Shown here: piece by piece, positions 1 to 5,397 of the stretch
Layout: the number at the start of each line of letters is the position of its first letter
How positions within the stretch are numbered: position 1 is the first letter of the stretch
NCBI GenBank assembly: GCA_007121055.1
Contig: SKMM01000237.1
Coordinates: forward strand, 1 to 5,397
Direction: 5' to 3'
Length of the DNA stretch: 5,397 nucleotides
From: Paracoccaceae bacterium
GTDB lineage: Bacteria > Pseudomonadota > Alphaproteobacteria > Rhodobacterales > Rhodobacteraceae
Position numbers and translations under genes: made by a program
Notes under the pieces: generated by a model
Database searches by the model: none
Seen by the model: only the letters and a program-made list of their open reading frames with translations
What the model was told of the DNA's origin: nothing

Positions 1-4
1 GGGC

Positions 5-94
5 ATGGAGATCATCGTCATGAACCAGATCGTGTATATCGTCGGGGCCGTCGTCATCGTGATGGTGGTGCTTGCCTTCCTCGGCCTGCGTTGA
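5..94 (+). CDS. Small single-helix membrane peptide, unknown function
   Basis: The frame encodes 29 residues starting MEIIVMNQIVYIVGAVVIV and ending FLGLR before TGA. Residues 8-27 are almost entirely hydrophobic, so the product is probably a one-helix inner-membrane peptide. A second in-frame ATG at position 20 (residue 6) could be the true start and would give 24 residues. The frame is still open at the window edge, so a longer N-terminus is not excluded, and the ribosome binding site of the first ATG lies outside the window. Very similar tiny membrane peptides are, from memory, annotated as hypothetical in Rhodobacterales genomes; this was not searched. No function can be assigned. It lies just upstream of an interrupted gene start and an insertion sequence. 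Confidence 0.55.
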   Translation: MEIIVMNQIVYIVGAVVIVMVVLAFLGLR

Positions 95-100
95 GTCGCC

Positions 101-120
101 GGGAGGAATGCATGACTTAT
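101..120 (+). pseudogene. Orphan gene start cut off by the IS
   Basis: A strong Shine-Dalgarno (GGGAGGA, 101-107) lies four bases before ATG at 112-114, followed by ACT TAT and then the left end of the IS at 121. The frame continues into the IS and ends at a TAG at 160-162. This looks like the first three codons of a gene whose body is no longer attached. Joining the sequence to the DNA right of the IS (1407 onward) does not restore the frame of the kinase gene, because that frame has stops at 1407, 1410 and 1425. The missing part has either been deleted or lies elsewhere. Alternative ATGs at 108 and 119 have poorer spacing. The interpretation is an inference from the ribosome site and the IS boundary. 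Confidence 0.35.
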
Positions 121-142
121 GGGCGCCTCGAAAAATGTCGCG
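121..142 (+). repeat. Left terminal inverted repeat of the IS
   Basis: The sequence begins GGGCGCCTCGAA and ends CGCG. It pairs with the reverse complement of 1385-1406 at 18 of 22 positions, with mismatches at repeat positions 5, 13, 17 and 18. It is the presumed transposase binding and cleavage end. Confidence 0.82.
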
Positions 143-187
143 GTCTCACCGCGGTCCGGTAGAATCGTGGGTGTGGGCGGCATGAAT

Positions 188-192
188 AAGGA
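188..192 (+). promoter_or_regulatory. Ribosome binding site of the transposase
   Basis: AAGGA sits six bases before the ATG at 199 and supports that start over the in-frame ATG at 208. The start codon also overlaps the stop of a short upstream frame (TGATG at 197-201), which could couple or limit transposase translation. Confidence 0.6.
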
Positions 193-198
193 TTTCTG

Positions 199-1248
199 AT
201 GGGTCAGATGGGCTTTTTCGATCTGTCGAACCGCTATGCTGGGCTGGACGCGAAATCGGACCCGTTGGTGAAGCTTGACACGGTTGTGCCTTGGGAGGAT
301 TTCCGGGTTCGCCTTGATGCGGTGTGGCGGCGCCCCTCGGAGGCGCGGAAGTCCCGGGCGGGTCGCAAGCCGTGGGACACGGTGGTGATGTTCAAGGCGA
401 TCGTGCTTTGTGCGCTCTACAACCTCTCGGACGAGCAGTTTGAGTACCAGCTGCGCGACCGGCTTTCGTTCATGCGGTTTCTCGGCCTTGGCCTTGAGGA
501 CCCGGCGCCCGACGCCACGACGGTCTGGCTGTACCGCGAGCAGCTGGTCCAGGCCGGGGTCGTGGAAGCGCTTTTCGACGCTTTCGACGCGTATCTGAAG
601 GCGCAGGGCTGGCTGGCCATGGGCGGCCAGATGATCGACGCCTCGATCGTGCCGGTCCCGAAGCAGCGCAACACGCGCGAGCAGAACGCCGCGATCAAGG
701 CGGGCGAGACGCCCGAGGGCTGGGACGACAACCCGGCCCGCGCGCGCCAGAAGGACACCGACGCCCGCTGGACCAAGAAGCACGGCAAGGCGCATTACGG
801 CTACAAGAACCATGTCAACGTGGATCGGCGGCACAAGCTGATCCGGCGCTACACGGTGACCGACGCATCGGTCCACGACAGCCAGGCCCTCGACGACGTG
901 CTCGACGACGACAATACCGCCTCCGATGTCTGGGCCGACAGCGCGTACCGTTCGGCCGAGATCGAGGCCAAGCTGGAGGCGCGGGGCCTGAAGAGCCGCA
1001 TCCACCGCAAGGCGCACCGCAACCGCCCGCTCACCGAACGCGAAAAGCAGGGCAACCGGACGCGCTCGACGGTCCGCGCCCGGGTCGAGCACGTGTTCGG
1101 CGCGCAGAGCAACGACATGGGCGGCACGCTGCTGCGCTGCATCGGCATCGCACGCGCCACGGCGCGCATCGGGCTCAAGAACCTCGCCTACAACATGCGC
1201 CGGGTGGTCCAGTTGGACGCCCTCGCTGCTGCTCGCGCTTCGGGATGA
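199..1248 (+). CDS. IS5-family transposase, intact
   Basis: The 349-residue product is a DDE transposase that would cut and join the inverted repeats of its own element. An N-terminal helical region resembling the IS5 DNA-binding domain (roughly residues 1-110, with GRKPWDTVVMFKAIVL at 56-70) precedes the RNase H-like catalytic part. The likely catalytic triad is Asp147 (MIDASIVPVP), Asp247 (WADSAYRS) and Glu297 (RARVEHVF). Arg293 and Glu297 match the IS5 signature Y-(2)-R-(3)-E-(6)-K, but the position of the usual Lys is Ser304. A basic insert at about 155-205 ends in a KxHYGYKNHV segment, also typical of the group. Length is normal for the group and there is no frameshift or internal stop. 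Codon use is like that of the neighbouring genes, so the element is adapted to high-GC hosts. The start is fixed by AAGGA six bases upstream. Confidence 0.96.
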   Translation: MGQMGFFDLSNRYAGLDAKSDPLVKLDTVVPWEDFRVRLDAVWRRPSEARKSRAGRKPWDTVVMFKAIVLCALYNLSDEQFEYQLRDRLSFMRFLGLGLEDPAPDATTVWLYREQLVQAGVVEALFDAFDAYLKAQGWLAMGGQMIDASIVPVPKQRNTREQNAAIKAGETPEGWDDNPARARQKDTDARWTKKHGKAHYGYKNHVNVDRRHKLIRRYTVTDASVHDSQALDDVLDDDNTASDVWADSAYRSAEIEAKLEARGLKSRIHRKAHRNRPLTEREKQGNRTRSTVRARVEHVFGAQSNDMGGTLLRCIGIARATARIGLKNLAYNMRRVVQLDALAAARASG

Positions 1249-1384
1249 AGCCGCCGCCGCCAGGACAGGTGCGTTCTCAGACCGCCTGAGCCACCCGAAA
1301 AACCAACCCTCAACGCGGCCAACCGGCCCCATTTGGGCTGACTGTCTCGCCAAAACCCTATCCTACTACCTGACCACAGCAAAA

Positions 1385-1406
1385 CGCGTTATTGTTCGAG
1401 GTGCCC
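1385..1406 (+). repeat. Right terminal inverted repeat of the IS
   Basis: The sequence ends TTCGAGGTGCCC and is the imperfect reverse complement of 121-142 (18 of 22). It lies 136 bases after the transposase stop and only 39 bases before the kinase start codon. Confidence 0.82.
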
Positions 1407-1429
1407 TGATAAGCTGTCCGCCATTGAAC

Positions 1430-1433
1430 GGAG
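1430..1433 (+). promoter_or_regulatory. Weak, distant ribosome site of the kinase gene
   Basis: GGAG is separated from the ATG at 1446 by 12 bases, longer than the usual 5-9. A stop at 1425 in the same frame prevents any earlier start, so 1446 is the first usable ATG. Translation initiation is probably modest. Confidence 0.4.
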
Positions 1434-1445
1434 CGGTCTCAGAGC

Positions 1446-3326
1446 ATGGACACTCGACCCAATGACAGGCCGCCATGTTTCAGCGTTCGTCCAGCACGAT
1501 TTACGCGGCGCGCCCTCGTCTTGGCGTTGCTGGTGGCGACGGGCATGGCGTCGTCGGCGAACGCGGCTGAGGTCCGCCGCAAGTTTCTGGTTCTGCATGA
1601 CAGCCACAGCGCGCTTCCCGCGAACATGGCGATGACGGCGGGCATGACGGCTGTCTTCGACGCCGCGTTGCCGGACGGCTATGACGTCTATGCCGAGTTC
1701 CGCGACGGTGAGCGGTTCGCCGGTGCGGAGCAGGATCGCCGGTTCCTCGAAGAAATCTATCTGAAATACAGCGGTCTCCGGCTGGACGCGGTTATTGCGC
1801 TGGGGCCGGGCTCGCTCGCCTTCGCCGCTGAGAATGCACTTGGTTTCGCACCGAACGCGCCGGTGGTCTTCGGCGCCGTGATGGAGGACCAGGTCGAGCG
1901 CCTCGAGGTCCCGTCGAGTTTCTTCGGCGTCACGGTCGATTTCGATCTCGCAGGGACGCTGGCGTTGGCTCGCACGCTGCAACCCGACGCCTCGAACGCC
2001 TTCGTACTCAGCGGCTCGGCCTCCTTCGACCGCCAATGGGGCGCTACGGCGCAAGAGGTGCTCGCCGACACGGGCGACATTCGGGTGGACCATGTCTCCG
2101 GCCTCACCATCGACGGCTTCGAGCGCTTCGCCGGCGATGCTGCCGCAGACTCCATCCTCATCATCCTGTCGATATTCGAGGACGTGGCCGGGGAGCGCTT
2201 TCTTCCCAGGGACTCCGCCGCGCGGATCGCCGCGCGGGCCTCGGCGCCCGTCTATGGCGTCTACAGTTCCTATGTGGGCCACGGCGTTCTCGGCGGAGTC
2301 TTCTCGACCTTCGAGACCATCGGGGGCGCGGCGGCCCGGATGGCGTTGCAGGCGCTGGAGATGCCGGGGGCTGCCGTGGGCACCAAGGCCGCGCCGGTCT
2401 CGGCTATGGTGGACTGGCGCCAGATCATGCGCTTTGGCCTTGATGCCAACCTCCTGCCGCCGGACGCCGTCACGCTGTTCCGCGAGGTCGGCGCGTGGGA
2501 GCGCTATCGGGTGCAGATCCTGATCACGCTCGCCGTGATCCTCGCCCAAAGCGCGACCATCGCGGCGCTGGTGGTTCAGGGTCGGCGGCGACGGAAAGCC
2601 GAAGCCGCGGCGGCGGCAGGGCGGCTTGAACTCGCGCACATGTCGCGCGTGGCGCAGATCGGCGAGTTGTCGGGCGCGCTCGCCCATGAACTCAACCAGC
2701 CGCTGGCAGCGATCCTCGCCAACGCTGAGGCCGGTGAGCGCCTGATGGCACAAACCCCGCAGGACCTCGCGGAGGTGCGCGCCATCCTTGGGGACATCGT
2801 GGAGGATGACCGGCGGGCGGCCGCCGTCGTCAGTGATCTGCGGCACCTGATCGCCAAAAGCGCGCCCGATCTCGTGGAGCTCGACCTCAACGACGTCGTC
2901 GTCGCGACCCTGCGGCTCGCGGGTAACGAGATGCGGATGCGCGGGGTGAGCGTGGAGACCTGGCTGGAGCGCGGGCTATTGCCGGTGCGAGGCAACAAGG
3001 CGCAGCTACAGCAGGTGCTGATCAACCTTATGGTTAACGCGGCGGACGCCATGGCCGGGCTCCAGACTGAGGAGCGTCGCATGACCATCGAGACGAGCCT
3101 GCGCGCCGACGGCTGGCGCGAGCTTGCCGTGCGCGACGTCGGCCCCGGCGTTTCGCCGGAGATCCGCGACGGCCTTTTTCGCCCCTTCCGCACCACCAAG
3201 CCCAGCGGCCTCGGACTCGGCCTGTCGATCTGCCGGACCATCGCCGAGACCCACAGGGCGACGCTGGACTTCGACTTCGCAGTCAACCGGGGGGCGCGCG
3301 TGGTTCTCGCGTTGCCGGCGCCATGA
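1446..3326 (+). CDS. Sensor histidine kinase with periplasmic binding-protein-like sensor
   Basis: The 626-residue membrane kinase senses a signal in the periplasm and phosphorylates partner receivers. Residues 15-40 form a signal peptide (basic RFTRR, hydrophobic core, ANA before A41). Residues 43-350 resemble the ABC-transporter substrate-binding fold of the PF04392 type (for example AVIALGPGSLAFAAENA at 115-131 and a later GVFSTFETIGGAAARMA). One membrane helix lies at about 356-377, followed by a basic stop-transfer run. There is no HAMP or PAS domain; only about 35 residues separate the helix from the H-box. The phosphorylated residue is His414 (ALAHELNQPLAAI). The ATP-binding part has the N-box (LINLMVNAADAM, N527/N531), G1 (DVGPG, 564-568), F-box (LFRPFRTTK) and G2 (GLGLGLSI), so all catalytic boxes are present. 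The H-box resembles FixL/DctB-type kinases. The ligand is unknown. Its stop overlaps the next start, indicating an operon with the response regulator. Confidence 0.95.
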   Translation: MDTRPNDRPPCFSVRPARFTRRALVLALLVATGMASSANAAEVRRKFLVLHDSHSALPANMAMTAGMTAVFDAALPDGYDVYAEFRDGERFAGAEQDRRFLEEIYLKYSGLRLDAVIALGPGSLAFAAENALGFAPNAPVVFGAVMEDQVERLEVPSSFFGVTVDFDLAGTLALARTLQPDASNAFVLSGSASFDRQWGATAQEVLADTGDIRVDHVSGLTIDGFERFAGDAAADSILIILSIFEDVAGERFLPRDSAARIAARASAPVYGVYSSYVGHGVLGGVFSTFETIGGAAARMALQALEMPGAAVGTKAAPVSAMVDWRQIMRFGLDANLLPPDAVTLFREVGAWERYRVQILITLAVILAQSATIAALVVQGRRRRKAEAAAAAGRLELAHMSRVAQIGELSGALAHELNQPLAAILANAEAGERLMAQTPQDLAEVRAILGDIVEDDRRAAAVVSDLRHLIAKSAPDLVELDLNDVVVATLRLAGNEMRMRGVSVETWLERGLLPVRGNKAQLQQVLINLMVNAADAMAGLQTEERRMTIETSLRADGWRELAVRDVGPGVSPEIRDGLFRPFRTTKPSGLGLGLSICRTIAETHRATLDFDFAVNRGARVVLALPAP

Positions 3327-3958
3327 CGGTGGTCGCGTCGGCGCGGCGGGTGGTGCATGTCGTCGACGACGACAGGGCGGTCCGCCACGCGCTGGCGCGG
3401 CTGCTCCGCGCCTCGGGCCATGCGGCTCAGACCCATGGAAGCGCCGAGGCGTTCCTCGACCGGCGCGACCCGGCGTCGACGGGCTGCGCCATTCTCGACG
3501 TGCATCTGCCCGGCATCGACGGGCTCGGCCTTCAGTCGGCGCTGATGAGCGCCGACAACCCGTGTCCGGTCATCTTCCTCACCGGTCGGGGCGACGTCGA
3601 GAAGAGCGTCCGCGCCATGAAGACGGGCGCGGTGGACTTCCTGACCAAACCGGTGCAGGCGGCCGCGCTGCTGACGGCCGTCGACCGGGCGCTGGCGCAG
3701 GGCGCCGTGGCGCTCGAGGAGCAGGCCGCGCGGAAGGACCTCGCGGGACGCCTTGCGCTGCTGACGCCGCGCGAGCGCGAAGTGCTGGAGGGCGTGGTCG
3801 CGGGGCGACTCAACAAGCAGATCGCCCACGACCTCGGCATGGCCGAGAAGACCGTGAAGATTCATCGCGCGCGCGTCATGCACAAGATGGATGCAGGCTC
3901 CCTGGCGGCGCTCGTCAGGTTGATGGTGGCGGGCGAGCCGCACCGGCATAGGCCCTGA
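3323..3958 (+). CDS. FixJ-family response regulator (receiver plus LuxR-type HTH)
   Basis: The 211-residue regulator is the likely direct partner of the upstream kinase: its ATG overlaps the kinase stop by four bases (ATGA), which favours translational coupling and matched amounts. Receiver domain, residues about 8-125: acidic pocket Asp15-Asp17, phosphoacceptor Asp59 (AILDVHLPG), Thr87 (FLTG) and Lys109 (FLTKP), all conserved. A linker with EEQAARKDL leads to a LuxR-type helix-turn-helix at about 145-203, with LTPREREVLEGVVAG followed by the recognition region NKQIAHDLGMAEKTVKIHR. Length and layout are those of FixJ/NarL-type transcription factors. Phosphorylation probably promotes dimerisation and DNA binding, as known for FixJ. 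Target promoters cannot be read from this window; the downstream exported-protein genes are candidates by proximity only. Confidence 0.95.
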   Translation: MTVVASARRVVHVVDDDRAVRHALARLLRASGHAAQTHGSAEAFLDRRDPASTGCAILDVHLPGIDGLGLQSALMSADNPCPVIFLTGRGDVEKSVRAMKTGAVDFLTKPVQAAALLTAVDRALAQGAVALEEQAARKDLAGRLALLTPREREVLEGVVAGRLNKQIAHDLGMAEKTVKIHRARVMHKMDAGSLAALVRLMVAGEPHRHRP

Positions 3959-3999
3959 GGTCTACTGTCGGGCGCGACCGTGCGCGGCTAGCGTGAGCC

Positions 4000-4368
4000 A
4001 TGGACAAGGCAAAGCGTCACGTGGCGATCGTCGACGACGATCCCGGCGTGTGCCGCGCCATGGCGCGGCTCGCGACGTCTCTCGGCTGGAAGGCGAGCGC
4101 GCATGCGTCCGGCGAGGCGCTGCTCGACGCGATGACGCTTGAGCCCCCGTCCCACATCCTGCTGGACCTGCATCTGACCGGTCTCCAGGGCCCGCCGCTG
4201 ATCGCGGCGCTGCGCGATCGGTCGGCCCCGCCACGCGTGATCGTCATGACCGGGTTCGACCGGCCGGGTGCGCGCGCCGCCTGCCTTGCTGCAGGCGCCA
4301 CGGCGTATCTGCTCAAGCCAGTGTCCCGCGCCGACCTCGAGCGCCTGATCGGCGACGCGGCGGGCTGA
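4000..4368 (+). CDS. Stand-alone receiver-domain response regulator
   Basis: The 122-residue protein is a single CheY-like receiver with no output domain. The phosphorylation site is complete: Asp12-Asp14 (IVDDD), Asp56 (ILLDLHL), Thr84 (VMTG) and Lys106 (YLLKP). The usual proline after the phosphoacceptor loop (LPG in the neighbouring regulator) is replaced by Thr60 (HLTGLQG). It follows the FixJ-like gene by 41 bases in the same direction, so it is probably in the same operon and phosphorylated by the same kinase. It may act as a competing phosphate sink or act on another protein. No helix-turn-helix remnant is visible in any frame downstream, so it does not look like a recently truncated FixJ. 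The ribosome site is weak (GTGAG at 3993-3997, close to the ATG). Confidence 0.9.
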   Translation: MDKAKRHVAIVDDDPGVCRAMARLATSLGWKASAHASGEALLDAMTLEPPSHILLDLHLTGLQGPPLIAALRDRSAPPRVIVMTGFDRPGARAACLAAGATAYLLKPVSRADLERLIGDAAG

Positions 4369-4387
4369 GATAGGCACTTGGTCCGAC

Positions 4388-4435
4388 TGTCGGCGCCTGC
4401 CGCCGCTCGGCACGCTTCCCGCAGGCTCGCCGACA
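4388..4435 (+). terminator. Strong imperfect hairpin, possible terminator or operator
   Basis: TGTCGGCG-CCTGC (4388-4400) pairs with GCAGG-CT-CGCCGACA (4421-4435), giving a 13-bp stem with a two-base bulge and a 20-base loop. It begins 20 bases after the receiver gene and lies between it and the exported-protein genes. There is no T-run after it, so it is not a classic intrinsic terminator; it could slow polymerase, protect mRNA ends, or act as a protein site. The intergenic gap also holds a smaller 5-bp hairpin (4452-4466). Confidence 0.35.
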
Positions 4436-4475
4436 TGACTTAGCCGAGCGAGGCGCGCACTGCGCCCTGTCCGAC

Positions 4476-4482
4476 GGGAGGA
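4476..4482 (+). promoter_or_regulatory. Strong ribosome binding site of the glycine-rich protein gene
   Basis: GGGAGGA lies six bases before ATG 4489 and fixes that start. It is much stronger than the sites of the kinase and stand-alone receiver genes, which suggests that the exported protein is made in larger amounts. Confidence 0.65.
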
Positions 4483-4488
4483 ACCGCC

Positions 4489-4953
4489 ATGGCGTCGCGA
4501 CGCAGTCCCTATTCGATTTCCACCGTGGCGCTCGTGCTTTGCGCCGCAGCGGTCGTCGCCGGGTCGGGCGCCGCGCGTGCGGAAGCTCAGTCCCCATCCG
4601 GAACGGTGACCATCTCGCAGCTGCAGGTCGCGCTGCTCATCAGCGGCGCCATCGGCGGCGGCACGCTGAGCTTCGGCGGGGAAAGCCATGACTTCAGCAT
4701 CGGCGGGCTCGGCATCGGCGGGATCGGCGCCTCGCGTCTCGAGGCGTCGGGCGAGGTCTACAATCTGGAACGGCTGGAGGATTTCGAGGGCCCCTACGCC
4801 CAGGGCCGGGCGGGCGCCGTGGCGGGCGACCGGCACCTTGAGGGCGGGCTGTGGCTGATCAATCCGCAAGGCGTCGAGATGCGGCTGTCGTCGCGGCGCG
4901 AGGGCTATGCGCTCTCGCTCGGCGGCGACGCCGTCTACGTCAAGTTCGACTGA
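4489..4953 (+). CDS. Small exported glycine-rich protein, unknown function
   Basis: The 154-residue protein has a signal peptide (RR at 4-5, hydrophobic core at about 12-26, cleavage probably after ARA31 or AEA33), so it acts outside the cytoplasm. Mature residues 39-81 hold a Gly/Ile/Ser-rich stretch (LISGAIGGGTLSFGG, then SIGGLGIGGIGAS). Next come EASGEVYNLERLEDFEGPYAQ and a C-terminal part with LWLINPQGVEMRL and YALSLGGDAVYVKF, which looks like beta strands. There is no second hydrophobic segment long enough for a membrane anchor and no cysteine after the signal peptide, so it is not a lipoprotein. I recall similar hypothetical proteins from proteobacteria with the same Gly-rich core and YNL..L.DF.G.Y pattern, but I cannot name a family with certainty. 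A strong ribosome site and a 10-base gap to the next gene indicate an operon with it. Confidence 0.85.
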   Translation: MASRRSPYSISTVALVLCAAAVVAGSGAARAEAQSPSGTVTISQLQVALLISGAIGGGTLSFGGESHDFSIGGLGIGGIGASRLEASGEVYNLERLEDFEGPYAQGRAGAVAGDRHLEGGLWLINPQGVEMRLSSRREGYALSLGGDAVYVKFD

Positions 4954-4958
4954 GGGGA
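4952..4958 (+). promoter_or_regulatory. Ribosome binding site of the last gene, overlapping the previous stop
   Basis: GAGGGGA overlaps the TGA of the glycine-rich protein gene and is five bases before ATG 4964. This arrangement supports co-translation of the two exported proteins and fixes the second start. Confidence 0.6.
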
Positions 4959-4963
4959 ACGCC

Positions 4964-5397
4964 ATGAGACGCCTCGCCATCCTCGCGCTCTTCTCGGCGG
5001 GACCCGCGCTCGCGCAGGACGCCGCCGAGCGCGTGACGTTCGACGCCTTCTCGGTCTGGGAGGCGACGGGGACCACACAGCAGGTCGGCCCCGCGACCAC
5101 GATGTTCGCGGGCGAGATGTCCGGCGCCTATTTCATCGACGCGGGCGAAGGTCCGATCCCCGCCGGCGTCATCTCCTGCGTCGGCGCGCTGGAAGCCGAC
5201 GTCGCCACCGGCGCGCAGGCAGGCGCGGCGCGCTGCCGTCTGGTCGCCGCGGACGGCGCGGTCGCCTTCGCCCGCTTCACCTGCGAGGGCTGGCGCCTGA
5301 TCGGCTGCGTCGGCCCGTTCATGCTCGAGGGCGGCGAGGGCCGGCTATCAGGCGTCTCGGGCGAGGGGCCGATCGTGATCCGGCGCTACGAGACCGA
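4964..5397 (+). CDS. Exported protein with four cysteines, cut by the window end
   Basis: At least 144 residues are read without a stop to the window edge, so the C-terminus is missing. The N-terminus MRRLAILALFSAGPALAQDA is a compact signal peptide with probable cleavage after ALA17. The mature part begins ERVTFDAFSVWEATG and contains FAGEMSGAYFIDAGEG, then four cysteines at residues 72, 91, 107 and 115, which could form two disulphides in the periplasm. It ends in LEGGEGRLSGVSGEGPI, a glycine-rich pattern like the 'GGTG.(Y/F).G..G.G' strand of allene-oxide-cyclase-like beta barrels; that link is only a resemblance. The function is unknown. It is placed 10 bases after the glycine-rich protein gene with its own good ribosome site, so the two are probably expressed together and may act in the same compartment. 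Confidence 0.82.
   Translation, partial: MRRLAILALFSAGPALAQDAAERVTFDAFSVWEATGTTQQVGPATTMFAGEMSGAYFIDAGEGPIPAGVISCVGALEADVATGAQAGAARCRLVAADGAVAFARFTCEGWRLIGCVGPFMLEGGEGRLSGVSGEGPIVIRRYET

Larger units (their letters stand above)
121..1406 (+). mobile_element. IS5-family insertion sequence, complete
   Basis: This is a 1286-base element bounded by imperfect 22-base inverted repeats and carrying one full-length DDE transposase. Length, single gene and transposase type fit the IS5 group of the IS5 family. The 136 bases between the transposase stop and the right repeat hold no further gene; they include a weak 5-bp hairpin (CTCAG/CTGAG). The outer flanks are ttat (117-120) and tgat (1407-1410), agreeing at three of four positions, so no exact target duplication is visible. 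That could mean decay, recombination between copies, or an adjacent deletion. The coding frame and both ends look intact, so the element may still be active. The exact terminal base is uncertain by one, because the next outward base would be a mismatch. Confidence 0.88.

Noticed and set aside
139..156. Direct repeat CGCGGTC twice, 11 bases apart, inside the IS left end
   Set aside because: It is seven bases long in GC-rich DNA and has no counterpart at the right end; chance is likely.
160..165. TAGAAT, a good -10-like box upstream of the transposase
   Set aside because: No -35-like hexamer is found at 16-18 bases upstream, so I do not call a promoter.
1392..1413. Possible outward promoter at the IS right end (TTGTTC with GATAAG downstream)
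   Set aside because: The two boxes are only 10 bases apart and no better -10 is found at 17 bases, so the hexamers do not form a usable pair.
1411..1631. Frame continuing from the orphan ATG (112) across the IS flank, if the IS is removed
   Set aside because: It soon becomes Trp/Arg-rich, overlaps the kinase signal peptide in another frame and ends early, so it is not a convincing gene.
1389..2846. Long open frame on the minus strand opposite the kinase gene (485 codons)
   Set aside because: It is antisense to a clearly recognisable kinase, rich in Arg/Gly/His as expected of a GC-rich shadow, and shows no known domain.
2576..3949. Minus-strand open frame opposite the kinase C-terminus and the response regulator (457 codons)
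   Set aside because: It is antisense to conserved catalytic motifs; composition is that of a shadow frame.
4452..4466. Small hairpin GGCGC/GCGCC before the glycine-rich protein gene
   Set aside because: A five-base stem of G and C is expected often by chance in this composition and no poly-T follows.
3988..5100. Long minus-strand open frame across the receiver and exported-protein genes (370 codons)
   Set aside because: It runs through three supported + strand features and the hairpin, with low-complexity GC-driven composition and no domain or ribosome site.

Overview
The window is high-GC DNA with strongly G/C-ending codons and all recognisable genes on the + strand. The gene content (an IS5-group transposase of a type common in alphaproteobacteria, a FixJ-like two-component system, a tiny 'MNQIVYIVGAVVIV'-type membrane peptide) points to an alphaproteobacterium, probably Rhodobacterales-like. 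That placement is inferred from sequence style and memory of related proteins, not from a search.

Left part (1-1406): a 29-residue single-helix membrane peptide is followed by a good Shine-Dalgarno and ATG whose reading frame is cut after three codons by an insertion sequence. The IS (121-1406) has 22-base imperfect terminal inverted repeats (18 of 22 matching) around one intact 349-residue DDE transposase. The flanking bases do not form a perfect target duplication (ttat on the left, tgat on the right).

Centre (1407-4368): only 39 bases after the IS begins a signalling cassette. It encodes a membrane sensor histidine kinase whose periplasmic part looks like an ABC-type substrate-binding protein. 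A FixJ/LuxR-type response regulator overlaps the kinase gene by four bases (ATGA). After 41 bases comes a stand-alone receiver protein without an output domain. The likely flow is ligand or binding-protein sensing in the periplasm, autophosphorylation at His414 of the kinase, and transfer to Asp59 of the DNA-binding regulator, with the stand-alone receiver (Asp56) as a second acceptor. Targets are not identifiable here.

Right part (4369-5397): a 120-base gap with a strong imperfect hairpin precedes two closely spaced genes for small exported proteins of unknown function. The first is a glycine-rich 154-residue protein. The second is cut by the window end and has four cysteines in its mature part. 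Both have clear Shine-Dalgarno sites and probably form one transcription unit; they may be targets or partners of the signalling cassette, but only proximity suggests this.

The most notable point is the position of the IS: it destroys one gene start and replaces the region where the promoter of the two-component operon would be expected. I see no clearly novel system; the kinase plus two receivers plus two exported proteins is the part most worth following up.
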